The notes under the pieces were generated by a model. It was not told the DNA's origin. It saw only the letters and a program-made list of their open reading frames with translations, and did not search any database. A program made the translations under genes and the position numbers. A stretch of DNA of 64,000 bases. Source: Dissophora ornata. Lineage: Eukaryota; Mortierellomycota; Mortierellomycetes; Mortierellales; Mortierellaceae. The first letter of the stretch is position 1; the number at the start of each line of letters is the position of its first letter. The stretch covers positions 62,001 through 126,000 of the forward strand of contig MU616567.1 in the NCBI GenBank assembly GCA_025201705.1, read 5' to 3'. Positions 47,101-63,260 of the stretch are shown one piece after another.

Positions 47101-47658
47101 GATGGATCCAGAGGCTTTCCTTTCCCAGTGATCCGTGACCGGAAAGAGCTCGCCCGCGCAGCTGGCATTCGGCTAGATATCCCTAATCAGCACCATTTAG
47201 GTCCCCAGCACTGGATCAGCGGTATCAGCGGTACCGGCTCTGCTGCACTAGCTGATGACATGGTAGGAGGCTCGGCCACTTCTCTAGAGTCCTCAGCCAT
47301 CAGCCATCACGAGTATTCGCCTTTGGCAGACTCGCCTCTGTCTGCCGGAGCCATCCACGAGAAGGGTGAGGGCCGCAGTAATGGGGATGAGGATGGAAAC
47401 GCTCCAAATAGCAGCCTCAGACGATATAATAGTCATACAGACGGCGCGACTGGGATGGCCAAATTGAAAGGGTCGAATTTTGAAGTCTTTGGCATGCACT
47501 CAATGGCAATGCCACTCTACTGTCAAACCCTCGGCTCATCCGAGAGCGGCTTCTTTGCGACGGATGCGACCCCAATGACCGAGACCAACTACCTTGTCAA
47601 AGACCAGGGCGTTGCGAGGCGCCACAGTACAGCGATGGCCAACCTCTCATCTCTGTAG
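44121..47658 (+). CDS. Ser/Gln-rich protein with a split atypical C2H2 zinc finger, probable transcription factor
   Basis: Four exons (44121-45531, 45737-45791, 45892-46010, 46115-47658) join to 1043 codons. The first 460 residues are low complexity: Ser, Gln, Tyr and Pro runs including a polyglutamine near residues 248-258, like fungal activation domains. Residues about 462-500 form the only ordered motif: YICPKCDPSK joined to EFTTKSNLKRHLENKNIHN, a Cx2C-x14-Hx6H finger assembled from exons 1 and 2. It is followed by a very basic helix rich in Arg/Lys (YERRRDQKRWQGHEKK, then RMRKWRNC and RNARKIYG...RSEIERRKQNMIIRNSRR). The C-terminal 450 residues are again disordered. A single finger plus basic extension suggests DNA or RNA binding; no known family is recognised. 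Confidence 0.82.
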
Positions 47659-48127
47659 CTTTTCATTATTATTTTTATTTTCATTGTCGCTGGGCAAATA
47701 CGCTCACGGTTTTGTCTGTACATTATTATTTTGTTCTTTTAATCCACGTAATCGGCCATAACAATAATCTAATAAACAACTATCGGTGTCAATGCTCATT
47801 TTTTTCCCCCCTCGCGTTATCGAAAAGGTGTGCCTTGCTGCGCCTTTACAGACACCTCGGGAGAGAGCCTTTGGTTTTAACGCATGAAGGAATGATTGGT
47901 CTGTGCACACAGACAGAGCACACATATTTACAAGCAAAGGTGATCTCCACCAGACGCGTGCCTTGTCATGTTATTTCGTATCGTGTCCAGTCAGCGAAAG
48001 GTGAATATATGTATTTGTTTCTGTGTGTGTCTATCTACCATTCGTTGATCTTAGATTACAATGCAATGCTGGATGATGAAAAAGAAAACGGCTACGCTAC
48101 CATGATAGAGTAAAGAAAAAAACAGGT
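47659..48127. other. Intergenic, convergent 3' ends of zinc-finger and PA2G4 genes
   Basis: 469 bp of A/T-rich sequence after the zinc-finger stop, with AATAAAC near 47772-47778 as a plausible polyadenylation signal. No coding potential is seen. Confidence 0.5.
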
Positions 48128-49986
48128 TTACATGTCAACGTCCATTCCTGCAGCAGGCGCGACAACCTCTGATGTCTCAATGCCTGCCAATGCCTTGCCA
48201 CTCTTGACAACTTTCACTGCCTCCGTGGCCAACAGTTTTGCGGTGTTCGAGTCCTCAGGGATGGTGTAGGCCGAATGGACATAGGGCATAGGGAGCGATG
48301 GCGTGATGCGCGTCGTGCCGTTCGCAGAGATCAATACCGTCATCTTGAACTGAGCAACCTTGTCAGTTGAGCGGGTGTAGTACACTGGGTAGGGCATCAG
48401 GAGGTTGTGTGATGCGAGTTCTGTAACGCCAAGACGATGGCGCTTATCCTGCAGTGCACTATTTGTCGCATTCAAATCGAACGTTTTGAATCACGTCAGT
48501 TACAATGCGATAGAGGCAATCACAGAAAAAACTCTCAAATTCATCCTGATAACCCTTGCTTACCGAATTGTGAATGGGAAGACGCCGAACTGTGTGCTGA
48601 TTTCGTTAAAAGCCGCACGCGAAGACTTCAGCTTCAAGTTGTAGTTTTGATGCACGTTCCTGGCGAAGACGGTAGGCTTGTTCAAGCCTTCTCTGCAGCT
48701 TCCATCTCCAGAGCTGATCAAGATGTTGAGGGTGTAAGCCTCGTTCGCAATGAACACAAAGTCCTGCACAGGGCGGTTCTCTTCATCGGGCACGTTCAAG
48801 ATCATCTTTTCGGTTGCAACTACATAGCGCTTAATCTCGTTGGAAGCAGTTCCTGTCACTGGAGTGCAGTTGAAAAGCGCAGCAGCCTCTGCGATAGCCT
48901 CCTGAACCTGGACATTGTTGTTGCCAATCTTCATCAACCGCAGTGCTGCCTCAGCCGCGAAGTAGGCAGCACAGACCACATCTGCCGCACGTCCCTCCAC
49001 TGGCGCCGCCGGGTTGGCGTTAACTACGACTGTGTGACCGTTCGTGGCAATGTAGCCATCAATGTGAGTACCCAACTCGCTAGTAATCGGATATGGAAGA
49101 GAAAAAAGGAAAGAGATAATAGGAGAAAAAGAAGGAAAGTAAGTACCTCTGAGAGTCACCGTGCTACAAAGACAGCACTGCCTACTCTTATAAACTCCAG
49201 TCCCAGTTTGAGGATGAAAGTTATGGCTTTAGGCTTTAACGTCTTCACTGTTTGTTGAACACAGACACATACATTTTGACAACATCTCCATTGCGGAGGA
49301 TAGTATCGTCGTTAGCCTCCCCTGTCGGGGAGTAATATTCGACGCAATCATTGACAGAAATCATCGTGGGGAAGGCGATTCCTTTTTCGACGTTATTCTT
49401 GTTGTAGACCTTAGACGTCTACTTTGCGGAAGGAAAGCTTGTCGTTAGATAGTTTCGTATTGATTGCACTTGATTCAGCCAACTTGGCCCGGCGCTAGAG
49501 ATTGTTTCCATATAAGCTCAGGGACCAACGTTTACGTACATAGGAGAGGATAACCTCATCGCCAAAGGTACAGAGCTCGCTCACACGAACTCCATCAGTG
49601 ACACGGGCCACGACCTTAGTCAAGGCATCTATCGTAATTCCAAAGATATTGTAGTTTGGTGTTTAGCTGCATGCTCCACTTTGATCCCAACCGTAGCGAG
49701 CGCTATAATCCAGAGAAGTGGCGATCCACAGAGACAAGCGTACCTTGAGCGATATCTGCAGCAAGGCGGTACTTTGCAATGACGGTAGGGTCAGACAGAT
49801 TGTTGTCAATATCTGACTTTTGGGCATAGAGTTCCTATGATAAGAGTAAAACGGCGTTAGTGTATCGTGTGGTCTTGTGGTGGCCATCTGTTGTCGTTTT
49901 CATATATAATTATTGCTGATATCAGCATCATTAGTGTCGAGTGAGCTGTGTCTTTGCTTTCTTCTTACAATCTGGTCCTGATCCAT
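48128..49986 (-). CDS. PA2G4: Proliferation-associated protein 2G4 (EBP1) homologue, methionine-aminopeptidase-like
   Basis: Six exons (49986-49969, 49834-49744, 49628-49540, 49418-49273, 49079-48564, 48458-48128) join to 397 codons (396 residues, human 394). The first exon codes only six residues, MDQDQI. The pita-bread fold is clear: DPTVIAKYRLAADIAQ, YNKNNVEKGIAFPTMISVNDCVEYYSP, DGYIATNGHTVVV, ADVVCAAYFAAEAALRL, FNCTPVTGTASNEIKRYVV, SRAAFNEISTQFGVFPFTIRAL and LASHNLLMPYPV. Ebp1 proteins have lost the metal ligands of methionine aminopeptidase; they sit at the ribosomal tunnel exit and affect ribosome biogenesis and translation. Here GTHIDGYIATNGHT lacks the usual metal-binding Asp spacing, in line with a non-enzyme. 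The C-terminus is short and lacks the long Lys-rich tail of the human protein. Confidence 0.94.
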
Positions 49987-50037
49987 GGCGATGATAGTGG
50001 TCTGAGCGGGTGAGTAGTTGGAGTTCAAGAAGGTCAG

Positions 50038-50090
<53 letters not shown>
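50038..50090. repeat. Run of 53 A (poly-T on the PA2G4 coding strand) upstream of PA2G4
   Basis: An uninterrupted homopolymer 52-104 bp upstream of the PA2G4 start codon. On the coding strand it is poly(dT), a sequence known to exclude nucleosomes in fungal promoters. Its exact length may be affected by sequencing or assembly. Confidence 0.9.
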
Positions 50091-50092
<2 letters not shown>

Positions 50093-51096
50093 TGTGTGTT
50101 TACCTGTGACTCGCCTGCAGACATGTCACGTGTGTTCTCTCCACACATCTCTGGCACCAGTTACACTTTGTCTGCTCGGGCTTGGCAGCATCTGCCATTG
50201 ACAACCAAACCTCCCCGCAAAAAGCACATCACAAGGCAGTTTCTGCTTCATAGCCAAGCAACCTCCCTTCCTCCTCAATTCTCACCTCTCCTCGCATAGC
50301 GAGCCCGAGTCCAGATGTACTGCATCCGCGCATTCCTACCCTTACTGTTGATGCCCTTTCCAAGCACAGCACCCTACTTTGTGATATTATACTACATCTC
50401 GCTTTATCGGCACCACCGCCCATGGTAAGAGGGAGCAAAGGGAATTATTCAGGGGTCAGAGCTGTTTGGTTGTAAATCCCGAGAGAGCAAATGGACTCAC
50501 CAATGTCTATTACTGTCTCTTCAAGCGTTTATTGCGTTTTCACTGTCATCCTACTGTTCTCTACTACATGCTACTGGGGCGCAGACCGGTGCTGGCTCGA
50601 CCTGAATCGTTTCAACATTTTCGACCCGATAAGACACATTGATGGCTCACCAACATCAACATTTGGCCTACAGCTGCCTACATTCATGTCAACCATCGAC
50701 GACTATCTCGAAAGCTTTTTACGCCTTCTTGGGGGCGGCGAGCCGCTGGCGCGCGTGATGCGCGCTAGCTCTGATTTCTCGGCCGCCACCAAAACAACGG
50801 GCTCAGCATCTGCAGCTCTCGCTTCTCGCATGTCGCTGTCTCCCACCTTGGACTCGGTGGCCGATGCTGTCGCTGCTGTTCTTTGGTCCGCGGCAGGGGT
50901 GGGCGAGGCAGGCACAGCTTCTGCAGTACCATAGAGAGCAGGATCAGCATACAAGCCATAAATATAGCAAACAACATTTGGCGCTGGCAATGAATTGGTA
51001 TCTCGTTTTCTTTTCTGTTATTCATTTCGAATGTCTATCAATTCCTTTATATTTAACGGATCCATCTTGGTCGCCTCAGCCGGTTGGCAGAATTTT
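50091..51096. other. Region between PA2G4 and UBP12-like genes with competing small ORFs
   Basis: About 1 kb. Two overlapping candidates cannot be told apart: a plus-strand frame at 50491-50934 (147 codons, one hydrophobic N-terminal segment, Ala/Ser-rich end) and minus-strand frames within 50703-51025 (one opening with QMLFAIFMACMLILLSMVLQ, a membrane-segment-like stretch; the other Ala/Glu-rich and ending in RRRKK). The complementary GC-rich codons make both look protein-like. A small single-pass membrane protein is possible, but neither is supported enough to call. Confidence 0.35.
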
Positions 51097-56195
<5,099 letters not shown>

Positions 56196-56577
56196 GCTGC
56201 TTTTGGAGAATGATGTAGAGGGAAAGGAAAGAAATCAATGGCGAGGGATGATGAATCAAACAGCAAATAATCTGACAAGGAAGACGCGTAATAGTTGTTT
56301 TAGACTTTTTCCTGGTGCGGGCAGAAGCTGTGTATTACGACGATGGTCAAGAAGCACAATGAGAGCTAATGCAGAATAGTGCTTCTATCCTTCCAATGAG
56401 GATCGTTTTGATCCGGATCAGTGGAGGATCATCATCCGCAGCGCATCATCCTCTTGCGTTCTTGTCCTCTGGCGCCCCATTTCAAAAATTCGCATTCTCA
56501 TATCTTGTGTCATTTACGGCTGTGCCTGTGGATGCTTTAGAATGCAGGTCTACGAATACTATGTGCTTCTGAGTGGC
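56196..56577. other. Intergenic upstream of the UBP12-like gene
   Basis: About 380 bp between the start of the UBP12-like gene and the stop of the RING E3 gene, both on the minus strand. It must hold the former's promoter and the latter's terminator; I see no distinct motif. Confidence 0.5.
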
Positions 56578-58291
56578 CTATTCAAATAGCGCCTCCATCC
56601 TGGCGCTCCGCTGCTTCTTACTGCGACTCTTTCCGGAACTCACAAAGTTGTCATCGCTGCTCTCATCGCTCTGGCTTGCTTCCTCCGCACTGCTCCCGGG
56701 GGCAACGCGCTTTGTAAGCTTGCCTTTGGCAGTTGACGTGAGGATCCCAGGCTTGCTCTCGTCATCGCTTTCGTTGCTGCTATCACTATCTTCTTCGTCC
56801 GATATCATAATTGCTCGTCTTGCCTGCCGACGTTTCCCATTCAAGCGCTTCGCTTCCTCCTCCTGGCTATCTTCCTGAGAACTCTCCGACTCATCTTCAC
56901 TATCGCCCTCGATAGAGTGTGCGCTCTCCGATTCTCCTGCAGTCTCACTTGCGGAGGAGACTTCCCGGCCAGTATCGCCAACGCCATGTTCTTGGCACGA
57001 AGCGCTGTCGGATTCAATATCATCAAAGATGTCGGCGAGAGTCCGTTGTCTTCTGATAAGTCCTCCGCTTCTCGCCGTTTGGTATCGCCTTTGGAGATTA
57101 TTCTCTCCATCGCTGTCAGACGACTTGTCTGACAGAGCAAGGTCGTTTTCGTCAGGATCCACCTCATTACCATACTCCTCTTCGGTATCATCGTCATTAA
57201 TAAAGGAGTCATGAGAGTCGTACGCATCAGGTTCTGAATCAAGATCGGTATTATCCTGGCTTTCATCCGAGTCCTCGAGATCGCTGAAAAGCGTGCTGCA
57301 GTTCACGCAAGAACCGTTTCTGACCTCCCACCCGCAAGACGCACATCGTCTATTACCGAAGCGTGCCACATCAGTGCCATTTTCTAAGCGTTATCCATTA
57401 CTAGAATGATTATCATCACTTGCACGTCTTACCTCACTCCATCGTCGCTATCCACGATAACACCACCTAAACCTTCAAGTCCAAGGGACTTGAACAGACC
57501 CTTCCACGGGTCACCACTACTCTGGATCTTCTTCAGGCTTTTTTCGTCTGCTTGCACCTTCTCCATTGCGATCCCTTGCTCTGGTTCTGGTAGTGCTGCG
57601 ATGGAGGCATGAACTTGTTCGCGGATGTTGAACGATAGCGTCGGTCTTCGCAAGAGTTTCGTCCGACAAGTTGGACAAGACTTGTGAATCTCCAGCCATG
57701 AATGCAAGCACGTATAGCAGAAAGTGTGACCACACTCGACCGTAAATGGCGATGAAAAATAGTCAACGCAAATGCTGCATTGTAAGCCTTGTTTTGAGAT
57801 TGGGAGCACGCTAGAAGCGCCTACGTGGACCGTGGTGTCTACAAGTGCAGGCTTTGTTGTCCTAGAAGAAGCTGACAGCTGGATCTTTACGTCTTCATCG
57901 TCGTCTCCTCCTGTTTGATGTATCGAGATGGATTGAGATTGCATCATAGCACTGGCCTGAAACTTGGCAATGATAGCATCCTTGAACTCGATTTCCTTTT
58001 TCAAACGCGCCACTTGGTTCCGCAGCTGCTCCACCTCTGACTGAGCCTCTTTTGCTACGAGGAGTTCCAGCGCCATCTCATCCAACGAGGAAGCATGAGT
58101 CGAGGGAGCTTGACTCGAGGAAGATGAGACCGACTGAACGGACGTTGGTGCTATGGGCATGTCGTGGCCGCTGCTTTCTGATGCTCGCTATCACATTGGT
58201 TAAAAGATTAAGAAATTGGGAGAATGCAACAAGCGATAGCTAGGCAGTGGGCACGCGGACATACCTGTTTTCCTTTCTTTCGCTTTGCCAT
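56578..58291 (-). CDS. RING-type E3 ubiquitin ligase, Psh1-like
   Basis: Three exons (58291-58265, 58187-57433, 57349-56578) join to 518 codons. The first exon codes only MAKRKKGKQ. Seen: a coiled coil (about residues 45-80), a canonical C3HC4 RING (CSICVDYFSSPFTVECGHTFCYTCLHSW...CPTC), a short helix-rich spacer ending IVDSDDGVR, then a four-cysteine zinc ribbon CASCGWEVRNGSCVNC, and a long Asp/Glu/Ser-rich tail with a basic end. The order RING, SDDG-x-x-C-x2-C-x-W ribbon, acidic tail is the arrangement I recall for yeast Psh1, the ligase that marks mislocalised centromeric histone Cse4/CENP-A. The extra coiled coil before the RING is not in Psh1 as I remember it. Target is inferred from architecture only. 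The ribbon lies at the exon 2-3 junction. Confidence 0.85.
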
Positions 58292-58496
58292 GGCAGCGCT
58301 GAGAGGTGTGCAGTAGATTAAAAGAATTGAAAGAGAGAGAAGAAAAAAAAATTTGATCAAATGTTTTTATGTGCAGCGGCTGACGCACGTGCATGCAAAT
58401 TTTGGTGGCAAAGCAAGTTCATGATGCTGTCCCTTGATATTTCGCTCCATGTCTTTATTACAATGAGGACTTTGCGTCATCGCTGTCAGATACTAG

Positions 58497-59422
58497 TTAG
58501 TTTAGCAAGTGGATGGTTTTCTCGTAATTGTGCTCAGAGCCATCGTCACCAGCCCTATCATTGCTCTCGCCATCTAGTTCAGAGAGATCTTCGCAGATAT
58601 AGCTCGACTCAACAGAGATATCGCTTCTGTACTGTTGTTCTCGATATTCGTCCTTGTCTTCAGAGTCGGAAGTGGATTGCGATCCATCCTCATCCGGAAG
58701 GCTGCCGCTCACCTCTGCTTTATGAGTCGAGATCGGAATCACTGTGTCGTTGTTTCTGTCTGCCCCAAGCGGCGAGTCCAAAGGCACGATGTCGATGTCG
58801 TGCGGGGATGCTGGATGGGAGTTGATCCGTGGTGACAGGCTGTTCAGAGTGGTCCTGCCCAGCTGGTGGTGTCCCTCCTGTTTGACTTTTGATTGTGTCT
58901 CATTTGCGCCATCCGAGAGCAACTCTTGCGGCAGTATCTCTACAGAAATCGGGATGTCGTGCTTGATGAAAGATGGAATACGAATTGGGGTCAAAGTGTA
59001 TAGCAAGACATGGAGGACTACACAGGCGAGGGAGCGTGCTTACCTCGAGCAATGTGAGCAAGCCTCCCTTGTGGAGGACTAGAGGTTTATTCTTTGGAAG
59101 CTCCTTTCCGTTAAACAGGGAGCGGTTGGTGCCGAGTCTGGTGATGGTAACGGTTGATGCGGTAGCGGTGAGCTGCACTAGAAGATGCGAACAGGCTGTG
59201 TAAGACTGCGTAGAGTGCACATGCTAAAAGAGAGAGAGGGAGAGAGAGCAGAGAAGGCGACATACCTTGGTTGCGGCTGACGTGGGGCGAGGTGATGCCA
59301 GCAAAGGTGGAGCGGCCGATGGTGAGGGATGAGTCGGCGTGCAGGTTAAGGGTCTGGCCGGTGCTCGTGAGACAGAGGGTGGCGATGATGCGGGGGGTCA
59401 TTGAGTCATTGTGCTGTGGCAT
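58497..59422 (-). CDS. Small FHA-domain protein of the PNKP/APLF/aprataxin type
   Basis: Three exons (59422-59266, 59177-59044, 58961-58497) join to 252 codons. The N-terminal 100 residues form an FHA domain of the short DNA-repair subtype: LTIGRSTFAGITSPHVSRNQ, then VQLTATASTVTITRLGTNRS and LVLHKGGLLTLLE. The phosphothreonine-binding Arg (GRS) and Ser/Arg (VSRNQ) are present. PNKP, APLF and aprataxin use such a domain to bind CK2-phosphorylated XRCC1/XRCC4. Here no kinase, phosphatase or zinc finger follows; residues 100-251 are acidic and Ser-rich, ending with the gene. It may be a small repair adaptor. The acceptor at 58962 and the choice between ATG at 59422 and 59401 are uncertain. Confidence 0.78.
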
Positions 59423-59827
59423 TGATCGGCATGTGCTGATGGTGCGGTGGGCGAGGAGAAACGCGTTTGTGTGTTCAGTACCGACACCGGGAAAATGCCA
59501 TCCCGAGCGATAGAGTTCCTTCGCTGTAGTACTGTTGTTGTACTGTTGTACAGGTTTGTACAGGTGTTGCGGGACAGGGAAGAAATAAAAATAATAAAAA
59601 TAATAAAAATAAATGATTGCGATCCAGCAATGCACCGCTGTTTGCTGTTGCACAGTCGTCAGACAACGGTCCATGTGTCTGTGCAACGCTTCTTTCTTCT
59701 TCTCTTCTCTCTTCTCTCTTCACTTCACTTCACTTCACTTCTCTCTTCACTTCACTCTTCACTTCACTCTTCACTTCTCTCTTCACTTCTCTTCTCTTCT
59801 CTGCTCCTCTCCCACGCTCCTCTCACA
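59423..59827. other. Divergent promoter region between FHA and CRAL-TRIO genes
   Basis: 405 bp shared by two divergent genes. It contains an AATAAAA tandem (59583-59613) and, from 59719, a pentanucleotide array that forms the CRAL-TRIO leader. Confidence 0.6.
59719..59805 (+). repeat. TTCAC/TTCTC pentanucleotide array in the CRAL-TRIO leader
   Basis: Imperfect tandem units of TTCAC, mixed with TTCTC and CTCTT, run for about 85 bp and stop about 20 bp before the start codon. On the transcript this would be an unstructured pyrimidine-rich 5' UTR. Confidence 0.8.
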
Positions 59828-61240
59828 ATGGCTGTCCCTGACATCTCGGCCCCTACAAAGAACCAGCCCAGGTTCACACCCTCGCCCGAATGTCGTTCTC
59901 CTGCCCCTGCCCCTCCCCTTACTGACTCCCAGACTGCCACCCTCGACGCCCTCCGCACCCACATCCATGACTCTGTCGCAAAGACCGACGCCCACCGCCG
60001 ATGGGCCGACGACCCCTGTCTCGTCCGCTACCTCAAATCCAAAAAGTGGAACCTTCAGGACTCCAAGCAAGCCCTCCAGGACACCATCCTGTGGCGCGAC
60101 CAGTACAAACCCGACACCCCCGACAAGGACAGCATCTGGATCGAGGTAATCACTACCCTCACATTGCTCATTTCTCAATGTCATTCCCCCTTTTTGCCCG
60201 CTGCTGCTGTTCCCTTACGCCACCCAGGCCTGTGCTCCGGGAGCGATCAGAGCAGCCAGCTCAGCCTCAGGAACAAACCAGCGCTGCTCAGACTGGCGGA
60301 AATATGTGGATTTGTTCACAAACGAGACATCCAGGGGTCACGATCTTCCCTCCGCTCATCCCTGCACATCACACCCATTGACACTGACCTGCTGCCCTGA
60401 TCATGGATAACTTATAGACCACGCCCGGAAAGCTCTACGTCTCTGGCTTTGATAAGGAGTCGCGCCCATTGCTCTACATGAGGCCGCGACTCGAAAACAC
60501 CGCTGCATCTATTGCACAGATTCGCCATGTTGTATTTCATCTCGAGGTTGCCATTGCAATCATGCCTGAGGGCGTCCAGAGCCTTTGCATCGTCATTGAC
60601 TTTGCTGGCGCTTCCATGACAAAGAACCCAGGTGTAGCCATTTCCCGGGAGATCATCCACATCCTCAGCAATCACTATCCTGAGCGTCTTGGCAAGGGCT
60701 ACATCATTCACGGTAACTCGCAAGCGGCAATGCGTCAATGTGGAGACTGGCTCACTGGAGTTTGGTGAGGCCGCTGATGATTAGAGCTGACTGACCCCTT
60801 TCTGCTTTGTATTCCCAAACATGTGCCTGTGCTTCTGTTCTGTAGCCCCTTGGTTCTTCTTCCCGTTCTACAAGCTGATCTCGCCTTTTATTGATCCCGT
60901 CACAAAGGACAAGATCAACTTTGTGGACATGAAGAAGCAAAAGCCCAGATCTATTGCATCCACCCCATCCTCTGCCTCTGTGTCCGAAGTTGATCTCTCA
61001 TCCTCGGCGGTTGCAACATCAGGCTCCAAGAAGGCACCTCTCTTGCCCACCGCAGGCTCGGGGTCTGATAATGTAAATCTCTTGGATGTAATTCCCGACG
61101 ACATGCTTGATCAAGCCTTTGGAGGGTTGTCGGATTATATTTATGACCAGGAGATCTATTGGAATGAAGCAGAGAAGGTTTTGGCAAAGTCGAGATATGT
61201 ACTTGAGCATGGATCATCGCCGGGCGCAGTGGCCGCATAA
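59828..61240 (+). CDS. Sec14-like CRAL-TRIO lipid-transfer protein
   Basis: Three exons (59828-60145, 60418-60712, 60846-61240) join to 336 codons (335 residues). Seen: a Pro-rich N-terminus, a CRAL-TRIO-N helix bundle (RRWADDPCLVRYLKSKKWNLQDSKQALQDTILWRDQYKPD), then the lipid-binding lobe: GKLYVSGFDKESRPLLYMRP, EGVQSLCIVIDFAGASM, IHILSNHYPERLGKGYIIH and APWFFFPFYKLISPFIDPVTKDKINF. These are the signatures of Sec14-superfamily phosphatidylinositol/lipid exchange proteins, which couple lipid metabolism to membrane traffic. After residue about 240 there is a Ser-rich linker and a short conserved C-terminal helix. Which yeast Sfh/Pdr16/Csr1 member it matches best I cannot say. Confidence 0.92.
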
Positions 61241-61425
61241 CTGTTCGTATTTTCAAGGCGCCCTATACTCCCCACTCCACACAGGGCCACGTCCGTCTTC
61301 CCTGATAGCATCTTCATAGAACCAACCATTAAGACTCTTGTAGATTTTATTGAATTATTGAATATTATTATTATTATTATGTTAAAAGTAAGCAAAAGTA
61401 CCGCTGGCGCAAGAAGTGATTGAAC

Positions 61426-63260
61426 CTATGCTGGCACGGCGATCTGGCGCTTGGCGCTATGGTGAATTTGCTTTGGTGCCGCAGTTTGCTCCGCCTCATC
61501 CTCGCTGCGGTCGTCAACCACACCTCCCTTACTGGCAAACATCTTGTAGACGATCCTGAAGATGGACCACAGCCAAAAGAACATGAGTGACTGCAAGGTG
61601 AGCAAAAGTCCGACGACAGCATAGTGATTGAGCTTGGTGTAGTACTCGCCACCGTAAACCGTCCAAGCGTAAATGATGTGTCCATAGAGAAAGTGGCGGG
61701 TGTAGATCCAGATAAACATGAAGCAGGCGAAGATGGGGTCGCAGATGCTGTCTGGCATCTCAATATACTTGAGACACTTGCCCAGCGAAAGAGCAATGTC
61801 TGCCAGATCCATGGACACAAAAACGGCGGTGCCAAATGTTGTCACGTTCAGTGTCAGGGAGAAAGTGATAAGCATGACGGTGACCAGATGATGGCTATAG
61901 GAAGATGACCGGAGCAGGAGAGTGTGGCCTCAGTTAGAAAGAGTAAGGGATAGAGATCCAAAGAGACTAAGTATGCACACACAAATTGGTGGGACTCAAT
62001 TAGATGCACAACGAACCTGATCATGGCCAAGAAGTCTTTGCGGGGAGCTTCAATACAGAGCACAAACATCTGCTGGATCCAGAAGGAGAATTGCAGCCAG
62101 TAGTAGTACTTGGTAATGACGGGCAGGGCTGTCAAGGGATAGCTATCAAAGAACTGATCTGTGTGGAACCACACGAGCCAGTTCTTCCAGGTTGGCGTCA
62201 GCTGCAGGCAGTACTATGGTGAGGGAAGACAAGCGGCAGAGGTGGTTAGTCGTTTGGCAACTGGCTCGACTGCTTTCTCGGTCAAATGGAACTGCAACAG
62301 AAGACTCCTCGCTGTAAGATGGCGATGCTGAACCGACAAGAAGGACATGCGTCGATTTGATATTGGCGTTGGTACGAATGCGGCGGCCGTGAATGGCAGA
62401 TGCGCTACAGGCTCCAGTCCCTGAACTTGCCCTGACGGCCTACCTAGTTTCTGCCTGCCACATTCCAGCGTGATGACTGCGCTGCTCTTATCGCAGGCAC
62501 TTTGTGGCTGGGCTACTCTCAATATTTCGTTGCTGCTGCTGTTGTTGATGTCGCAGTTGTTGTAGTTGTAGTCATGTTTTGAATGACACAGACTGTCAAA
62601 TGAGGACTGACTTACCATGCCGAGAGTCCAGCTACAGGAATAGTAAATGCAGATCCAGCCCTGCTCTGCAAACCTGAGGATGGATCTTTCCTTGGTAGCG
62701 CCCATTCGTCGGGCTATAGGCATCAAGACGTAGGTCATAACCGAGGCTCTCAGAAAGGTGAAGGTTACGACCCAGAAGAGCAGGAAGTAGAGATCCTCCC
62801 ATGACTTTTCAAACGTATCTGATTCAGGGTCGTATTCTTGGAAGAACAGGAACTTTTTGGCGAAGGAATTGGGGAAGAGTGCGTATGTCACCAGCACTGT
62901 CAGGATGGCGACCAGCGGAGCGTCTGATTGTTGTGGGTTGTGTGCAATGGCAGCAAGGTCGTCGATGTAATCGTCAATACATCACGAAGCAAAACAGAGA
63001 AAAGACGGTCGACTGTCAGAAGACATCAATCGTACGATACCACACATCAGCGAGGAGAGAGGAGAGAGCAACTAGTAGCATTACGGATAGAGGGTCTTAC
63101 CGATTTGATGCCTGTCCATCGTGCCCAGGAGGCCCGCCCTGCGGTGGTGCTGCGTGTGCCTGGCGGTGGCGGCGGTAGTGTTGGTGCTCAGGATGTGCTT
63201 TTCGGTTGATGAGAGCGCATGAGAGCCATGAGGCATGTGCCTTGAAGAGGAAGTGGCCAT
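61426..63260 (-). CDS. LAG1: Ceramide synthase (sphingosine N-acyltransferase) Lag1/Lac1
   Basis: Four exons (63260-63101, 62923-62616, 62213-62017, 61894-61426) join to 378 codons (377 residues). It joins acyl-CoA and a sphingoid base to make (dihydro)ceramide in the ER. The TLC domain is complete: FSFWIQQMFVLCIEAPRKDF, then the Lag1 motif with its active-site di-histidine, SHHLVTVMLITFSLTLN, followed by SMDLADIALSLGKCLKY and RHFLYGHIIYAW. The di-His codons lie directly after the last splice junction. The His/Ser-rich N-terminus precedes the first membrane segment. There is a Lys/His-containing cytosolic tail. An earlier ATG is not in frame, so 63260 is chosen. The gene converges with the CRAL-TRIO gene over 185 bp. 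Confidence 0.95.
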
